Below are positions 20,978-32,013 of a stretch of 64,000 bases of DNA, in pieces (the stretch's first letter is position 1; every line of letters starts with the position of its first letter). Where the stretch lies: the NCBI GenBank assembly GCA_947650365.1, contig OX393550.1, positions 71,098,478 through 71,162,477 of the forward strand. The letters run 5' to 3'. Under the pieces are notes generated by a model. That model saw only the letters and a program-made list of their open reading frames with translations, had not been told where the DNA came from and searched no databases. Position numbers and translations under genes: made by a program. The DNA comes from Chamaelirium japonicum. Its lineage: Eukaryota; Streptophyta; Magnoliopsida; Liliales; Melanthiaceae.

Positions 20978-23360
20978 TGTAGACACAAATTTTATCGAAC
21001 CCGAATCCGACTCGTGTGCACCGATCCAGGGGAAAACCCGACATGAACCCGGGCTCACCAGACCCGACCCGAGCCATAGGAGGGGTCGGGTGGGCCCATC
21101 CCCAAGTGGGGACCACCCGGCCCCCCCTTTTTGGGAAACTGTGCCCTCTACCAACGGGTAGGGAGTGGCCGGTCAAGCAAGTAAGAAAAGAAAGAAAGAA
21201 AAGGAAAGAAAAGAAAGAAACGAAAGGAAGAAAAAGAAGACAAAGGAAAGAAAACCGCCATGCGCGGGGGAAGTTGCGTAGACGTCTACACAAGCGTGGA
21301 TTTACATCGATCCCTCGATTCGACGGACAAGAAACAAAGCCAGGTCACTATCGATTTAATGTGCAAGATTCAAATAAAAATTCAAAAAGATTAGGCCATA
21401 ACTACTCTGCCAGAAAGGAAAATAAATGAAGGTTTATTCTCCTATAAATGAGGGAATGAATCTTGGGTAGTTATGGGAGAGATAATCAAGGGATTTAAAT
21501 AAACCTTCTCATATCTCTCCCCACCCCCCTTCACCTATAAATAGAGGGGGAGGGGGAAGGCTCAAGAAGTCGAAGAAAAACAAGAGACGAGGAAGCTCTG
21601 CAAAGGAGGAGACACTCCTTCAACGACCCAAGGCTTCAAGAGGCCCGAGCAAGCCTATCCCCTTGGGACCGGCTTAGTCCATTGAAAGTCCTCATCAACG
21701 TGAAGACCCTTGCACAAGAAGATCAACCCTTCAACTCCGTGCACGAAGGAGAAAGCTCGGAGAAGAAGAAACATTCGACTCCGAAGACGCCAGAAGCAAA
21801 GGCCGGAGAAGAAGATCGAAGCGGCATCACCCCGTCGTCTTCAACAAGCCTTCAACTCCGAAGACGCCAGAAGCAAAGGCCGGAGAAGAAGATCGAAGCG
21901 GCATCACCCTGTCATCTTCAACAACGTCCGCTCCATTCACAAAGAAGAAAGTTTGGAGAAGGATACCCAAAGCGGCGCTATACCTATCGTCTTCAGCAAA
22001 GCCTTCAACTCCGATTACGCCAAATACGCCCGGAGAAGAAGCTGACGCCACAACCATCGCAAGGTCAAGGTCGAAGAAAAAGCCAGAGATGAGGAAGCTC
22101 TGCAAAAGAGGAGACATACTTTCAACGACCCAAGGCTTCATGAGGCTCGGGCAAGCCTATCCCCTTGGGACCGGCTTAGTCCATTGAAAGTCCTCATCAA
22201 CGTGAAGACCCTTGTACAAGAAGATCAACCCTTCGACTCCGTGCACGAAGAAGAAAGCTCGGAGAAGAAGAAACCTTCAACTCCGAAGACGCCAGAAGTA
22301 AAGGACGGAGAAGAAGATCGAAGCAGGCATCTCACTGTCGTCTTCAACAAACCTTCGACTCCGATCAAACCCAAAAGCCCGGAGAAGATTGTAGCGGCAT
22401 CACCTCGTCGTCTTCAACAAACCTTTGACTCCGATCAAGCCTAAAAGCCCAGAGAAGAAGATCGAAGTGGCATCACCCCGTCGTCTTCAGCAAGCCTTCA
22501 ACTCCGATCAAGCCCAAAAGCCCAGAGAAGAAGATCAAAGCGGCACCACCCCGTCGTCTTCATCAAACCTTCGACTCCGATCAAGCCCAAAAGCCCGGAG
22601 AAGAAGATCGAAGCGACATCACCCCGTCGTCTTCAACAACATCCGCTCCATTCACAAAGTAGAAAGCTTGGAGAAGGACACCCGAAGCGGCGCTACACCC
22701 GTCGTCTTCAAAATAAAGTCTTCAACTCTGATCACGCCAAAGAAGTCCGGAGAAGAGGAGAAATCAAGCCGACGCCACAACAGTCGAGTAAGACGGAAGA
22801 ATAAAGAAGAAGTGAAAGCATAGCCATCGTCGTTCGAGGAGAAGATTTAGTCAACACCAAAGAAAAAGCTAACACGCCAAAGCCAAAGCAAAAGCACCGG
22901 TAAAGCCCACGCCAAAGCAACGCACGTGCCAAAGCTAAGCAACTATGACGGTCACAAGCAAAGCACCGCACGTTCTAGCCGATACGATGCAAAGTCCGGA
23001 AGAACTAAAGCATCGCAAGCCTCTACCTGTCTACGTTCAAGTGCAAGCGCCAAAGCAAAGTAAAAGCCTGAGCCCCGCCAAAGCTGAAAGCCAAAGCCAA
23101 AGCCGACGCCAGAAGCACGATCGACGCCGCGAACCGACGATCAAGGACATCGAGATCTAGCCAGAGCCGAGGGAGACACGAAGACGGAGGAGCAAAGCCA
23201 AAAACCCCCTAGCCGAGAAAAATGCGAAGCACGAAATGCGAAGCACGAAATGCGAAGCACGAAAGGGCCAAAAACCCCCTAGCCGAGCAAATCCTCACTC
23301 TGTAAAGATCTCTGTCCTGGGCAACCCCTTCAGAGCTCTCGCACGAAGTAACGTGGAGAC
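20978..23360 (+). repeat. Solo LTR of the 2.5-kb gypsy family, left part
   Basis: Plus orientation. Starts TGTAGACACAAATTTTATCG, like the minus-strand start of the LTRs at 28105 and 40767. The LTR is cut after CGTGGAGAC by the copia at 23361 and resumes at 43854-44005, ending GCGCATACA, for a total of about 2,535 bp. No primer site, polypurine tract or coding region abuts it, and the flanks GATTT/GATGT nearly match, so it is best read as a solo LTR. It includes an (AAAGAAAGG)n tract and diverged 70-bp repeats (about 21760-22640). Confidence 0.85.
21535..21547 (+). promoter_or_regulatory. TATA box of the solo LTR
   Basis: CTATAAATAGAGG, in the same context as in other members of this LTR family. 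It points along the same strand as the phototropin gene. Confidence 0.6.
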
Positions 23361-23506
23361 TATTGGAGAGAGTTTGTCCTTATTAGTAATTAGCTTGTTC
23401 TTATTAGTAATATTGTTTTCGTTGAGGACTTATTTGTAATTCTGATAATTTGGTTTATTATAAAAGGGCGTTAGGGTTTCTTAACGCCCTAACGCGAGTT
23501 TGTTCA
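23361..23506 (+). repeat. 5' LTR of the nested-host copia
   Basis: 146 bp, TATTGGAGAGAG...GTTTGTTCA. A TATAAAAG box lies at 23459-23466. The boundaries are fixed by the GAGAC duplication and by the adjacent PBS. Confidence 0.92.
23459..23466 (+). promoter_or_regulatory. TATA box in the copia 5' LTR
   Basis: TATAAAAG about 40 bp before the LTR end. The same block is in the 3' LTR. Confidence 0.6.
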
Positions 23507-23520
23507 TGGTATCAGAGCCA
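23507..23520 (+). other. Primer-binding site, initiator Met tRNA type
   Basis: TGGTATCAGAGCCA directly abuts the 5' LTR. Confidence 0.9.
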
Positions 23521-24207
23521 CGGCCGACTCCCGCTCGACTCCCGCGACTCGTCCGGTCGCCTCCGCGCCCTCCGACGACTCCCGCTCGCCGTCCGATCGC
23601 CCCCACGCCCTCCGGACGACTCCCGCTCGCCACCCGAACGCCCCCGCGCCACCCCAGCACCCCTCCGGCGACTCCCGCTCGACCCCGTGCCATCCCCTGC
23701 GCCACCGCACCACACCAGCACCCCCCCTGCGCCACCGCAGCACACCGCACCTCACCAGCACCCCCCCTGCACTTCCCGTGCCACCCCGCACCCAACCCTG
23801 CGCCCCTGCCGCCACCCCCGCAACCCCCCTGCGCCTCCGCGCCACCCCAGCGACCCCCCCTGCGCCCCTGTCGTCACTCCCGCAACACCCCGCACCCCCC
23901 CTGCGCCCTTGCCGCCACTACCGCGCCACCCTGCGCCCCCCCTACGGCATCCCGCACCCCCTACTGCCCTCTACAGCGCATCCTGCACCCCCTGCTGCCC
24001 TCTACAGAGCCTTCCGCGCCTTCTGTTGCCGCTGCCTTTATTGGGCGTCCCCGATGTCGCTTCTACTGATTATTGATGGTTGATTGCCTGTCAAATTTTT
24101 TTCCTTGACTGAAATTTGTTTTCCCTTTTTTTTTGGAGGGGGTGGTGATTCTGTTTCTTTTTCGTCTACATCAACCCTATCCTTTTTTTTTCTTTTCATC
24201 ACTCCCC
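23521..24207 (+). other. C-rich untranslated leader of the copia
   Basis: Between the primer site and the gag ATG the sequence is strongly C-rich (CCGCCGCGCCACC-type repeats). Proline-rich frames run through it in several registers, which is a composition effect. It is best read as leader RNA. Confidence 0.6.
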
Positions 24208-25577
24208 ATGGATTCCAAGGTTGCCCCCTTTGTTGGCTCTCAAGACGGTTTTGTCCGTCGCATTACTACCGTTCTCTTGGATGACAAGAATTTTCTTTCC
24301 TGGTCCAACTCTGTTCGTGTCTATCTTGCCGGTCGCGATAAGCTTGCATGGCTTACTGCTGTCTCGAAACCTACAGAGGCGACCGACGTATTAAAGTGGA
24401 CCACCGAAAATTTTCAGATCCTTGGTTGGCTTCAATGCTCGATGGAACCCAAAATCTATGAGCAGTTCATGCGGTATGATTCTGTTTCTGATTTATGGTC
24501 TACTCTCCAAAGGACTTATGGACACACTCGGGTTGATGCTCGGATCTATGCTGTATATCGAGAAATTACTGCCGCTACTCAGGGCGATCGTTCTGTTCAG
24601 GAATATTTCTCTTTTCTTCAGAGTCGTTTTCTCGAGCTGTCTGATTTAGAGTCGCTGAGTGCTTTCCAGGACCCTACTGATGCTGCGCTTGCTCGGCGCC
24701 GACAGGAGAAGAGGGAGACGTACCAGTTTTTGATGGGACTTCGATCCGAGTTTGAGGCTATTCGTGTTCAGATTATTGGGATGTCCCCTCTCCCCGACCT
24801 TCTCGATGCCTTTTCTCTGGTTGCTGATCAAGAGCGTCGCCTTCGTCTTACTGGTGCACAGCGGATGTTTGTTCCTCCTTCTGGTGATCTCCCGACTGAG
24901 CATATGGCTTTTGCTTCTGGTTCCCGTCCTCCGCTCTCGCACGCTCGTGGTCGTGGAGGTCGCTCTCTGTCTGGTGGTCGTGGTCTACCTGGTGGCCGTG
25001 GCACTACTGCTCCTCCTGGTCCTTGTACCTATTGTGGCAAGCAGTTTCATGATCGCTCCCGATGTTACCAGCTGTACCCACATCTGCGTACTACCCCGCC
25101 ACCTGCTTCTCGTTCACCAACTGTGGCCGCTGCAGACATCTCTAGCTTGTCAACGTCTCCTACTCCGACTCCTGGTGTTTCAGATTTGAGTCAGATGGTC
25201 TCCCAGGTTCAGCAACTGATGCGTCAGCTTCAACATCTTCAGCCTTCGTCTTCTCAGCCCTCCGCATCCACTGCTTCCTCCTCAGGTACTTCGTTCGCTT
25301 TTCAGGCATCAGGGGTTACTCCCAGTTCTTCACCCTGGGTGATCGACTCTGGTGCTACTGACCACATGACTGGTAAGCTTAGTCTTCTTTCCCATATTGA
25401 GCCTTATCGTCAGCGAAATGTGTGCCTTGCTGATGGATCCGTTACACCGATCCTCAGTAAGGGTACTGTTCCTCTTTCTTCTGCTATTAGTCTTGACTCT
25501 GTTTTGCATGTTCCTAAATTGTCCCTTAATTTGCTATCTGTTAGTCGTTTGACTCATTCGTTGCATTGTTCTGTGAC
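24208..25577 (+). pseudogene. Copia gag and protease start, cut by the nested insertion
   Basis: Open from MDSKVAPFVG. A copia-type gag helical domain (for example LLDDKNFLSWSNSVRVYL) is followed by a CCHC knuckle CTYCGKQFHDRSRC near 25027 and the aspartic protease WVIDSGATDHMTG near 25338. The frame is intact up to LHCSVT at 25577, where the gypsy-type element interrupts it. Past that point the frame reads into the insert's LTR for 29 codons before a stop. The coding sequence resumes in register after the duplicated GTGAC at 40768. Confidence 0.9.
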
Positions 25578-26700
25578 TGTGGACGCGGAAAAAAGCGCGG
25601 GTCGTCTTTATTGCGAATCACACGAGATTACAATTGTGGCCGGGACCCGGGTTGCTCGGGTGTAGCGAGTCCGGGTTGCGGCGAGTTTTGATCAGGGGAT
25701 TGTGGGAAAGATCTTCTGGGGGATCCCTTTGATCCGCGTCTCCACGTGGTGTTCGTGCGAGAGCGCTGAAGGGGCTGCCCAGGACAGGGGTTTTACAGGG
25801 AGAGGGTTTTGGAGAGGCTAAGGAATGTCCACCGTTGCTTTGTCCCTTCCGTGCTTCGCGCTTTCTCGGCTAGGGGGTTTTCGGCTTCGTTCCTCGGTCT
25901 TCGCTTCTTCCTCGTTCCTTGTTTGACCTCAGTGTCCTTGATCGTCGGTTCGCGGCGTCGATCGAGCTTTTGGCGTTGGCTTTGGCTTTGGCTTTTTGGC
26001 TTTGGCTTGACTCCGGCGTGGCTCTGGCTTTTGCTTTGCTTCGGCGCTTGCACTTGGACGTAGCTGGGAGAGACTTGCGATGCTTTCGTTCTTCCGGACT
26101 TCGCGTCGTATCGGCTAGAACGTGCGGTGCTTTTGCTCGTGGCCGGCGTAGTCGCTTGGCTTTGGCACTTGCGTTGCTTTGGCGCGGGCTTTACTGGGGC
26201 TTTGCTTTGGCTTCTTGCGTTGGCTTTAGCTTCGGCGTCAACTCGATCTTCTTCTTCGAACGACGTGGGCTACTTCTTCAGTGCTTCGACGATTTGCGTG
26301 TCGACTGGACTTCTCTTCTTCTCCGGGCTTCTTTGGCGTGATCGGAGTCGAAGAATGCTTTCGAAGATGGTGGGGGTAGCACCGATCTCCGTGCGACGGT
26401 TGTGGCGTCGGCTTTTGTTAATGAAGACGACGAGGGTAGCGACGGTCTCCGTGCGACGGTTGTAGCGTCGGCTTTTGTTGATGAAGACGACGAGGGTAGC
26501 GACGGTCTCCGTGCGACGGTTGTAGCGTCGACTTTTGTTGATGAAGACGACGGGGTAGCGACGCTTCAGACGATCTACTCCAGGCTTTCTTCTTCGTGGA
26601 TGGGGCAGGCGTTAGTCGAAGACGACGGGGTGATGACGCTTCGCTTCTCTCCTCCGGGCTTTGGGGCTTGATCGGGATCGAGGATTTGTTGGAGCCGACG

Positions 26701-27260
26701 GGGTAGTGCCGCTCCTCTTCTTCTCCGGGCTTTTGAGCTTGATCGGAGTCGAAGCTTGTTGGAGACGACGGGGTAGTGCCGCTCCTCTTCTTCTCCGGGC
26801 TTTTGGGCTTGATCGGAGTCGAAGCTTGTTGGAGACGACGGGGTAGTGCCGCTCCTCTTCTTCTCCGGGCTTTTGGGCTTGATCGGAGTCGAAGCTTGTT
26901 GGAGACGACGGGGTAGTGCCGCTCCTCTTCTTCTCCGGGCTTTTGGGCTTGATCGGAGTCGAAGCTTGTTGGAGACGACGGGGTAGTGCCGCTCCTCTTC
27001 TTCTCCGGGCTTTTGGGCTTGATCGGAGTCGAAGCTTGTTGGAGACGACGGGGTAGTGCCGCTCCTCTTCTTCTCCGGGCTTTTGGGCTTGATCGGAGTC
27101 GAAGCTTGTTGGAGACGACGGGGTAGTGCCGCTCCTCTTCTTCTCCGGGCTTTTGGGCTTGATCGGAGTCGAAGCTTGTTGGAGACGACGGGGTAGTGCC
27201 GCTCCTCTTCTTCTCCGGCCTTTGCTTCTGGCGTCTTCGGAGTCGAAGGGTTCTTCTTCT
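26701..27260 (-). repeat. 70-bp tandem repeats in the 3' LTR
   Basis: GGGTAGTGCCGCTCCTC recurs at 26701, 26771, 26841, 26911, 26981, 27051, 27121 and 27191. Units are nearly identical. Because 70 is not a multiple of three, consecutive units are read in rotating frames and all three minus frames stay open. Confidence 0.95.
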
Positions 27261-27470
27261 CCGAGCTTTCTTCTTCGTGCGCGGAGTCGAAGGGATGATC
27301 TTCGTGTGCAAGGGCCTTCACATTGATGAGGACTTTCAGTAAGCCGATCCCTCGGGACAGGCTTGACTGTGCCTCGTGAAGCCTTGGGTCGATGAAGAAG
27401 CGTCTCCTCTTCTGCAGAGCTCTGGCGTTTCGTCTTCAATTTCCCGACCATTTTTTCCTTCCCCCACCCC

Positions 27471-27482
27471 CTCTATTTATAG
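27471..27482 (-). promoter_or_regulatory. TATA box in the 3' LTR
   Basis: CCTATAAATAGAG on the minus strand. Confidence 0.6.
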
Positions 27483-28267
27483 GCAAAGAGGTGGGGAGAG
27501 AGATATGGGAACTCTTTAATTTTAAATCCCTTTTGTATCTCTCTCATAATTACCCGGATTTTATTCATCCATTGATGAAGGGAATAACATTTAGTTGTTT
27601 TCCTTTTCTGGCGGGTGCAATTATGGCTGGATTTTGCGCACGAAATCGATGGCGATCGGGCGCTTCGTCTTGTGCGTCGGATCGAGGGATCGGCGCAGAT
27701 CCGCGTGTGTGCAGACGTCATACGCTACCTCCCCCCGCGCATGGCGGTATTTCTTTCCTTTTCTTTCTTTTCTTTCCTTTTCTTTTCTTTCCTTTTTCTT
27801 TTCTTTCCTTTCTTTTCTTTCCTTTTTCTTTTCTTTCTTTTCTTTTCTTTTCTTTCCTTGCAAGGCCGGCCGGCCTCTCCATGGGGTTCGGTCCCCACTA
27901 GGGCCGGCCCTATAGGGTTCGGACCCTAGTAGGGGTCGGCCCCTCTTGAGGCGGGGTCCGAGTCCGTGTCGGCGCGCGCGAGTCGGGTCCGCGTGTCGGG
28001 TTTGCATCCACGTCTGTGCGCGCGAGTTGGGTCCGCGTGTCGGGTCTGCATCCGCGTCGGCACACGTAAGTCGGGTTCGGGTCCGACGAAATTCGTGTGT
28101 CTACAAATGCCCCCTCAAGGACGAGTGCGTCGGTGAGAGCGTGTAGGGTCTGGACGCGTAAGAATCGTAGAGCGCTTGTCCTTGATTCCTTTTGTGGGCA
28201 GGGTTGGGGGAGCGCGGCTGAGGTGCGAGTTGCCTTTGCCGCCTCTCTCTTCCTCTTTCTTCTTCTT

Positions 28268-28270
<3 letters not shown>

Positions 28271-28324
<54 letters not shown>
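28271..28324. repeat. Homopolymer T54 (A54 on the element's sense strand)
   Basis: An uninterrupted run close to the 3' LTR. The length may be affected by sequencing or assembly. Confidence 0.9.
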
Positions 28325-28325
<1 letters not shown>

Positions 28326-29949
28326 GACCACGGGAGCTGCAGCGGCAGTGGCAGGGTCCGCCAGGGCTGCGGCGGCTGGGCACGAGGCCAGCGGCGTGCG
28401 GCGCGCAGAGCTGAGTGCCGGTGCGAGCAGTTGGCTGTGGCTCTTGCTTGTAGAGAAGACCTCCGCTATGGTTTCGATCATCTTCTTCGTTGCGGACCTC
28501 TTTTGCTCCAAAGTTTGCACGGACGTCAAAGGTGGCCGTTGCACGGAGTTCGAGACTGGCGCGAGGGCGACTGGAGTGCGATGACGGCGACGGTGCATCT
28601 CGGCGGAGGACTGTCGCCCCTCCCTCGGTGTGGGAGCGCAATGACGAGGCCGATTGTCGACGGCGACCGTTGCACGATGTCCGAAGGCGACTTAGGAGAG
28701 ACGAAGGCGGAGTCGTCGTGGTCGGAAGCGGTGACGACGGCGCAAAGAGAGGAGGTGGAGTCGTCGCGGGTCAGGTATGGCGACTCTAACTCCTTTTCTT
28801 TCTTTTTTTTCTCTTTTCTTCTCTTTCTTTTCTTTTCTTTTTCCTTTTCTTTTCTTTCTTTTCTTTTCTTTCTTTTCTTTCCCTTTTTTTTTTTTTTTTT
28901 TTTTTTTTTTCTTTCCTTTTCTCTTCCTTCCTTTTCTTTTCTTTCTTTTCTCTTCCTCTTTCTCTGGTTCTTCTGGTTCGCGGAGGCTGCAGCGAGGTGG
29001 TCCGGGCGGGCGCGGGCCGTGTTGCGAGTGGCGCGGTGGCCGGGGCGCGGGCAGGCGGCGTACGACGCGGGAGCGGGGTCTGCAGGCGACTGTGGCGCGC
29101 GAGGAGTGCAGGCCGACGGGGTGATGGCCGGGCGCGGGTGCGGACGCAGCGGTAGCCGGGGCTGGGCGGCCAGGCGCGGGGGGGACGCGACAGCGGCGGC
29201 GCTGCAGCGCGGGGTGGCGTGCGTGGGTCGGGCACGGGGCGGTGCGGGCCGTGTTGCGAGCGGGCCGAGCGCGGGGCGGCGCGGGGTGGCGCACGCGGGC
29301 CGAGCGCGGGGCGGCGCGGGGTCCCGAACGGGTCGGTGCAGGGCCCCGAGCAGGTCGGCGGCTGCGGGTGCGAGACCGAGGCGCCCGCCCCCCCTTCCGG
29401 TTACGTCGGAGAAGGAGGGGGGCTGCGGGTCGCCCCCTCCGGTTTGTTTTCTCTCTTCTTCTTTTTTTTTTTTTTTTTTTTTTTGTTTGGAGGCTGTCGG
29501 GCGCTGATTGGGGAGGGGGGCGCGGTGCTGGCTGCTGTTGCCCCCCTTCTTTTTTTTTTTTTTTTTCCTTCTTCTTCTGGTCCGTGAAGGCGGCAGGCGG
29601 CGCGGCTGTCGGAGCAGGCAGCGGCGGCGACGGCCCACAGCGCTGGCTGCAGTATGCGCTGCGCGGGGTCCGGGAGCGAGTGGCGCGGAGGCCCGGCGCG
29701 GTCGCAGAAGCAACGAGGGCGGCCGCCGGTGCGACTCTGAGTCGGGCGGCCCCGATTGGGTCGGAGGTGGAACGCAGTGGCAATGGCGGTGCGACTCCGA
29801 GTCGGGCGGGCCCCGATCGTGTTGGAGAAGGGACGTGGTGGTAGCGTCTCCGGGTTGGCCGGGCGGTGGCCAGGCTTCAAGTAGCGCAGGTGGTGTACGG
29901 ACACCGTGCGGCGCAGGGGTGCCTCGAGCGACAAGGCGGTGTCAAGCTT

Positions 29950-30720
29950 GGAGGCCGGGGGCGGAAGAGTGCTGCCTGGGGTTGCACGAGACTTGCTCCG
30001 TCTTCCCGGTGTCGCCTCTTTCGTCGACGGTGGCGGCGGTGGTGCGCGACGCTTGAAGACGAAGGCTTCCGTCGGCTTGGAGACGAAGGCTTCTTCGATG
30101 CTTGGAGACCGTTGGCGGAAGAGTGCTGCCTGGGGTTGCACGAGACTTGCTCCGTCTTCCCGGTGTCGCCTCTTTCGTCGACGGCGGCGGCGAAGGTGCG
30201 CGGAGCTTGAAGACGAAGGCTTCCGTCGGCTTGGAGACGAAGGCTTCTTCAATGCTTGGAGACCGTTGGCGGAAGAGTGCTGCCTGGGGTTGCACGAGAC
30301 TTGCTCCGTCTTCCCGGTGTCGCCTCTTTCGTCGGCGGCGGCGGCGGCGGCGATGGTGCGCGGAGCTTGAAGACGAAGGCTTCCGTCGGCTTGGAGACGA
30401 AGGCTTCTTCGCTGCTTGGAGACCGTCGGCGGAAGAGTGCTGCCTGGGGTTGCACGAGACTTGCTCCGTCTTCCCGGTGTCGCCTCTTTCGTCGGCGGGG
30501 GCGGCGATGGTGCGCGGAGCTTGAAGACGAAGGCTTCCGTCGGCTTGGAGACGAAGGCTTCTTCGCTGCTTGGAGACCGTCGGCGGAAGAGTGCTGCCTG
30601 GGGTTGCACGAGACTTGCTCCGTCTTCCCGGTGTCGCCTCTTTCGTCGGCGGCGGCGGCGATGGTGCGCGGAGCTTGAAGACGAAGACTTCCGTCGGCTT
30701 GGAGACGAAGGCTCCTTCGA
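29950..30720 (-). repeat. Tandem repeat with a unit of about 155 bp
   Basis: GTGCTGCCTGGGGTTGCACG recurs near 29970, 30124, 30278, 30438 and 30592. Unit length varies (about 154-160) mainly through GGC-triplet runs. It yields repeated short frames on both strands that are unlike any known protein. Confidence 0.9.
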
Positions 30721-32013
30721 TGGCTTGGAGATGAAAGCTCCTTTGGCAGCTTGAAGACGAGGGATTCTTCGACGGCTCGCGAAGACGAAAGCTTCAGTTT
30801 TGGCGGCGAAGCATTCTTCGGCGGCTTGGAGCCGAAAGATTCTTCAGCGGAGTGTTATCGTCTTCTTGGTGCGGGAGCATAATGACAACGGCACGGCGAA
30901 AAGACGAAGCCGAGTGTGGTGGCGATCGCCTGGTTCGAGGATGAGTCGGAGGCGTTGAAGGCCAGGGAAGGTGGCTTTTTTTTTTTTTTTTTTTTTTTCG
31001 GGATTGACTTTGCCTCTCGATCGGTCTTGCACTTTTCATATCCTTGCAAGATTCGTCCCCCTGAGTACCTTCCGAAGGCTGGCTAGATTATTGATGAGGT
31101 CAACCGCGGGTTTAGAGTTACTAGCGAGGTTGCACCTTTCTGGTAGCAATGTCAGCTTGAAGGACACCGAGATGGGCGTTCTGAAGAGGATGACGAGGCC
31201 ACGAGCATCAACAAGGAGTAGACTGCTTTGGTTGTCTTTTGCTTGTCGATCTTGACCTTGATGACAGCTCCAGTGGTTCTTTTGGCTTCGTGGAGGTCAC
31301 GAAGGCTGCGGTTGTTGTTTATGCGTCCGCCATTCTTCGGGTTGCTGCTTTTGACTTCAGTGGCAGTTTCCATCCTTCAGGTGGGCTTGAGCTTTTGCAT
31401 GAGCCCGGTGGATTTCAAGGCAACGACTCTTTTTCTGCGGAGCAGATGCGCACCTTCTTTGGAGGGTGGCGAGCTTCATTGCTTACGACCGTCTTCGCTG
31501 GAGGACGCTTTCTTGGGCTTAGTTGCGACTCTGGAGTTGCAGCGCGTGTAAGCTGCGGAGGGCGAGCCACTTCGGCGCCTTAAGGACTTCGACTTGCTAC
31601 TCGTGCGTCGCTTTAGAAGCTGGAGTTCCATTTGGGGAAAGCTCGAGCGACCGAGAAGATGTCTGGAGCAGAGCTTGCGAAGCAACGTGCATAGCTGACG
31701 ACGCGTCGGAAGCTGACGGTTTTTTTTTTACCTCTGGAGTTGCAGCGCGTGTAAGCTGCGGAGGGCGAGCTGCTTTGACGCCTCAAGGACTGTGACTTTC
31801 TTGTCATCTTTTGGTTTGCTGACTGGACTTGTGGATTTGCACTTGTTCTTCTCTGGGCTGGCCTTCTCGGACGACGTTTGGGATGTTTCTTCTTTTGTAT
31901 GGACTGAACCTTTGTAGGTTGCCTACGTACCCTACTGAGAGGGATCAAGTCGCACGTAGTTCGTTTTTTTTTTTTTTTTTTTTTTTTTTTTGGGCAAGGG
32001 GGGTAACCTTGCG

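Larger units (their letters stand above)
25578..28105 (-). repeat. 3' LTR of the young gypsy-type element
   Basis: 2,528 bp, TGTAGACACACG...GCGTCCACA on the minus strand. It contains a TATA box, a CT-rich tract (27760-27860) and eight starts of a 70-bp tandem repeat (26701-27191). Confidence 0.93.
28106..32013 (-). other. 3.9-kb region without pol homology, rich in poly(A) tracts and repeats
   Basis: Lies where RT, RNase H and integrase would be expected. On the element's sense strand it has six A tracts of 17-54 bases (28271-28324, 28884-28910, 29462-29484, 29550-29566, 30976-30998, 31964-31991), a GC-rich block (about 29000-29400), a tandem repeat of about 155 bp (29950-30720) and a duplicated 65-bp phrase (CTCTGGAGTTGCAGCGCGTG near 31530 and 31733). 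No catalytic motif of pol is present in any frame. The first A tract begins 22 bases after the gag-protease stop codon. Confidence 0.8.

Noticed and set aside
23450-24083. Proline-rich frames after the copia 5' LTR.
   Set aside because: C-rich leader sequence between the primer site and the gag ATG. Open in several frames because of composition.
26701-27260. Regular 70-bp repeats as a CRISPR array.
   Set aside because: Head-to-tail tandem units without variable spacers, in a plant LTR.
26418-27451. Three overlapping long minus-strand frames rich in Lys, Pro, Ser and Arg (also 39013-40113).
   Set aside because: They are three registers of the same 70-bp LTR repeat and show no protein-like conservation. 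Kept as a repeat, not as genes.
28176-29844. Long frames with runs of Phe, Lys or Pro/Arg on both strands.
   Set aside because: They come from homopolymer T tracts and GC-rich simple sequence inside the element. No domain is visible.
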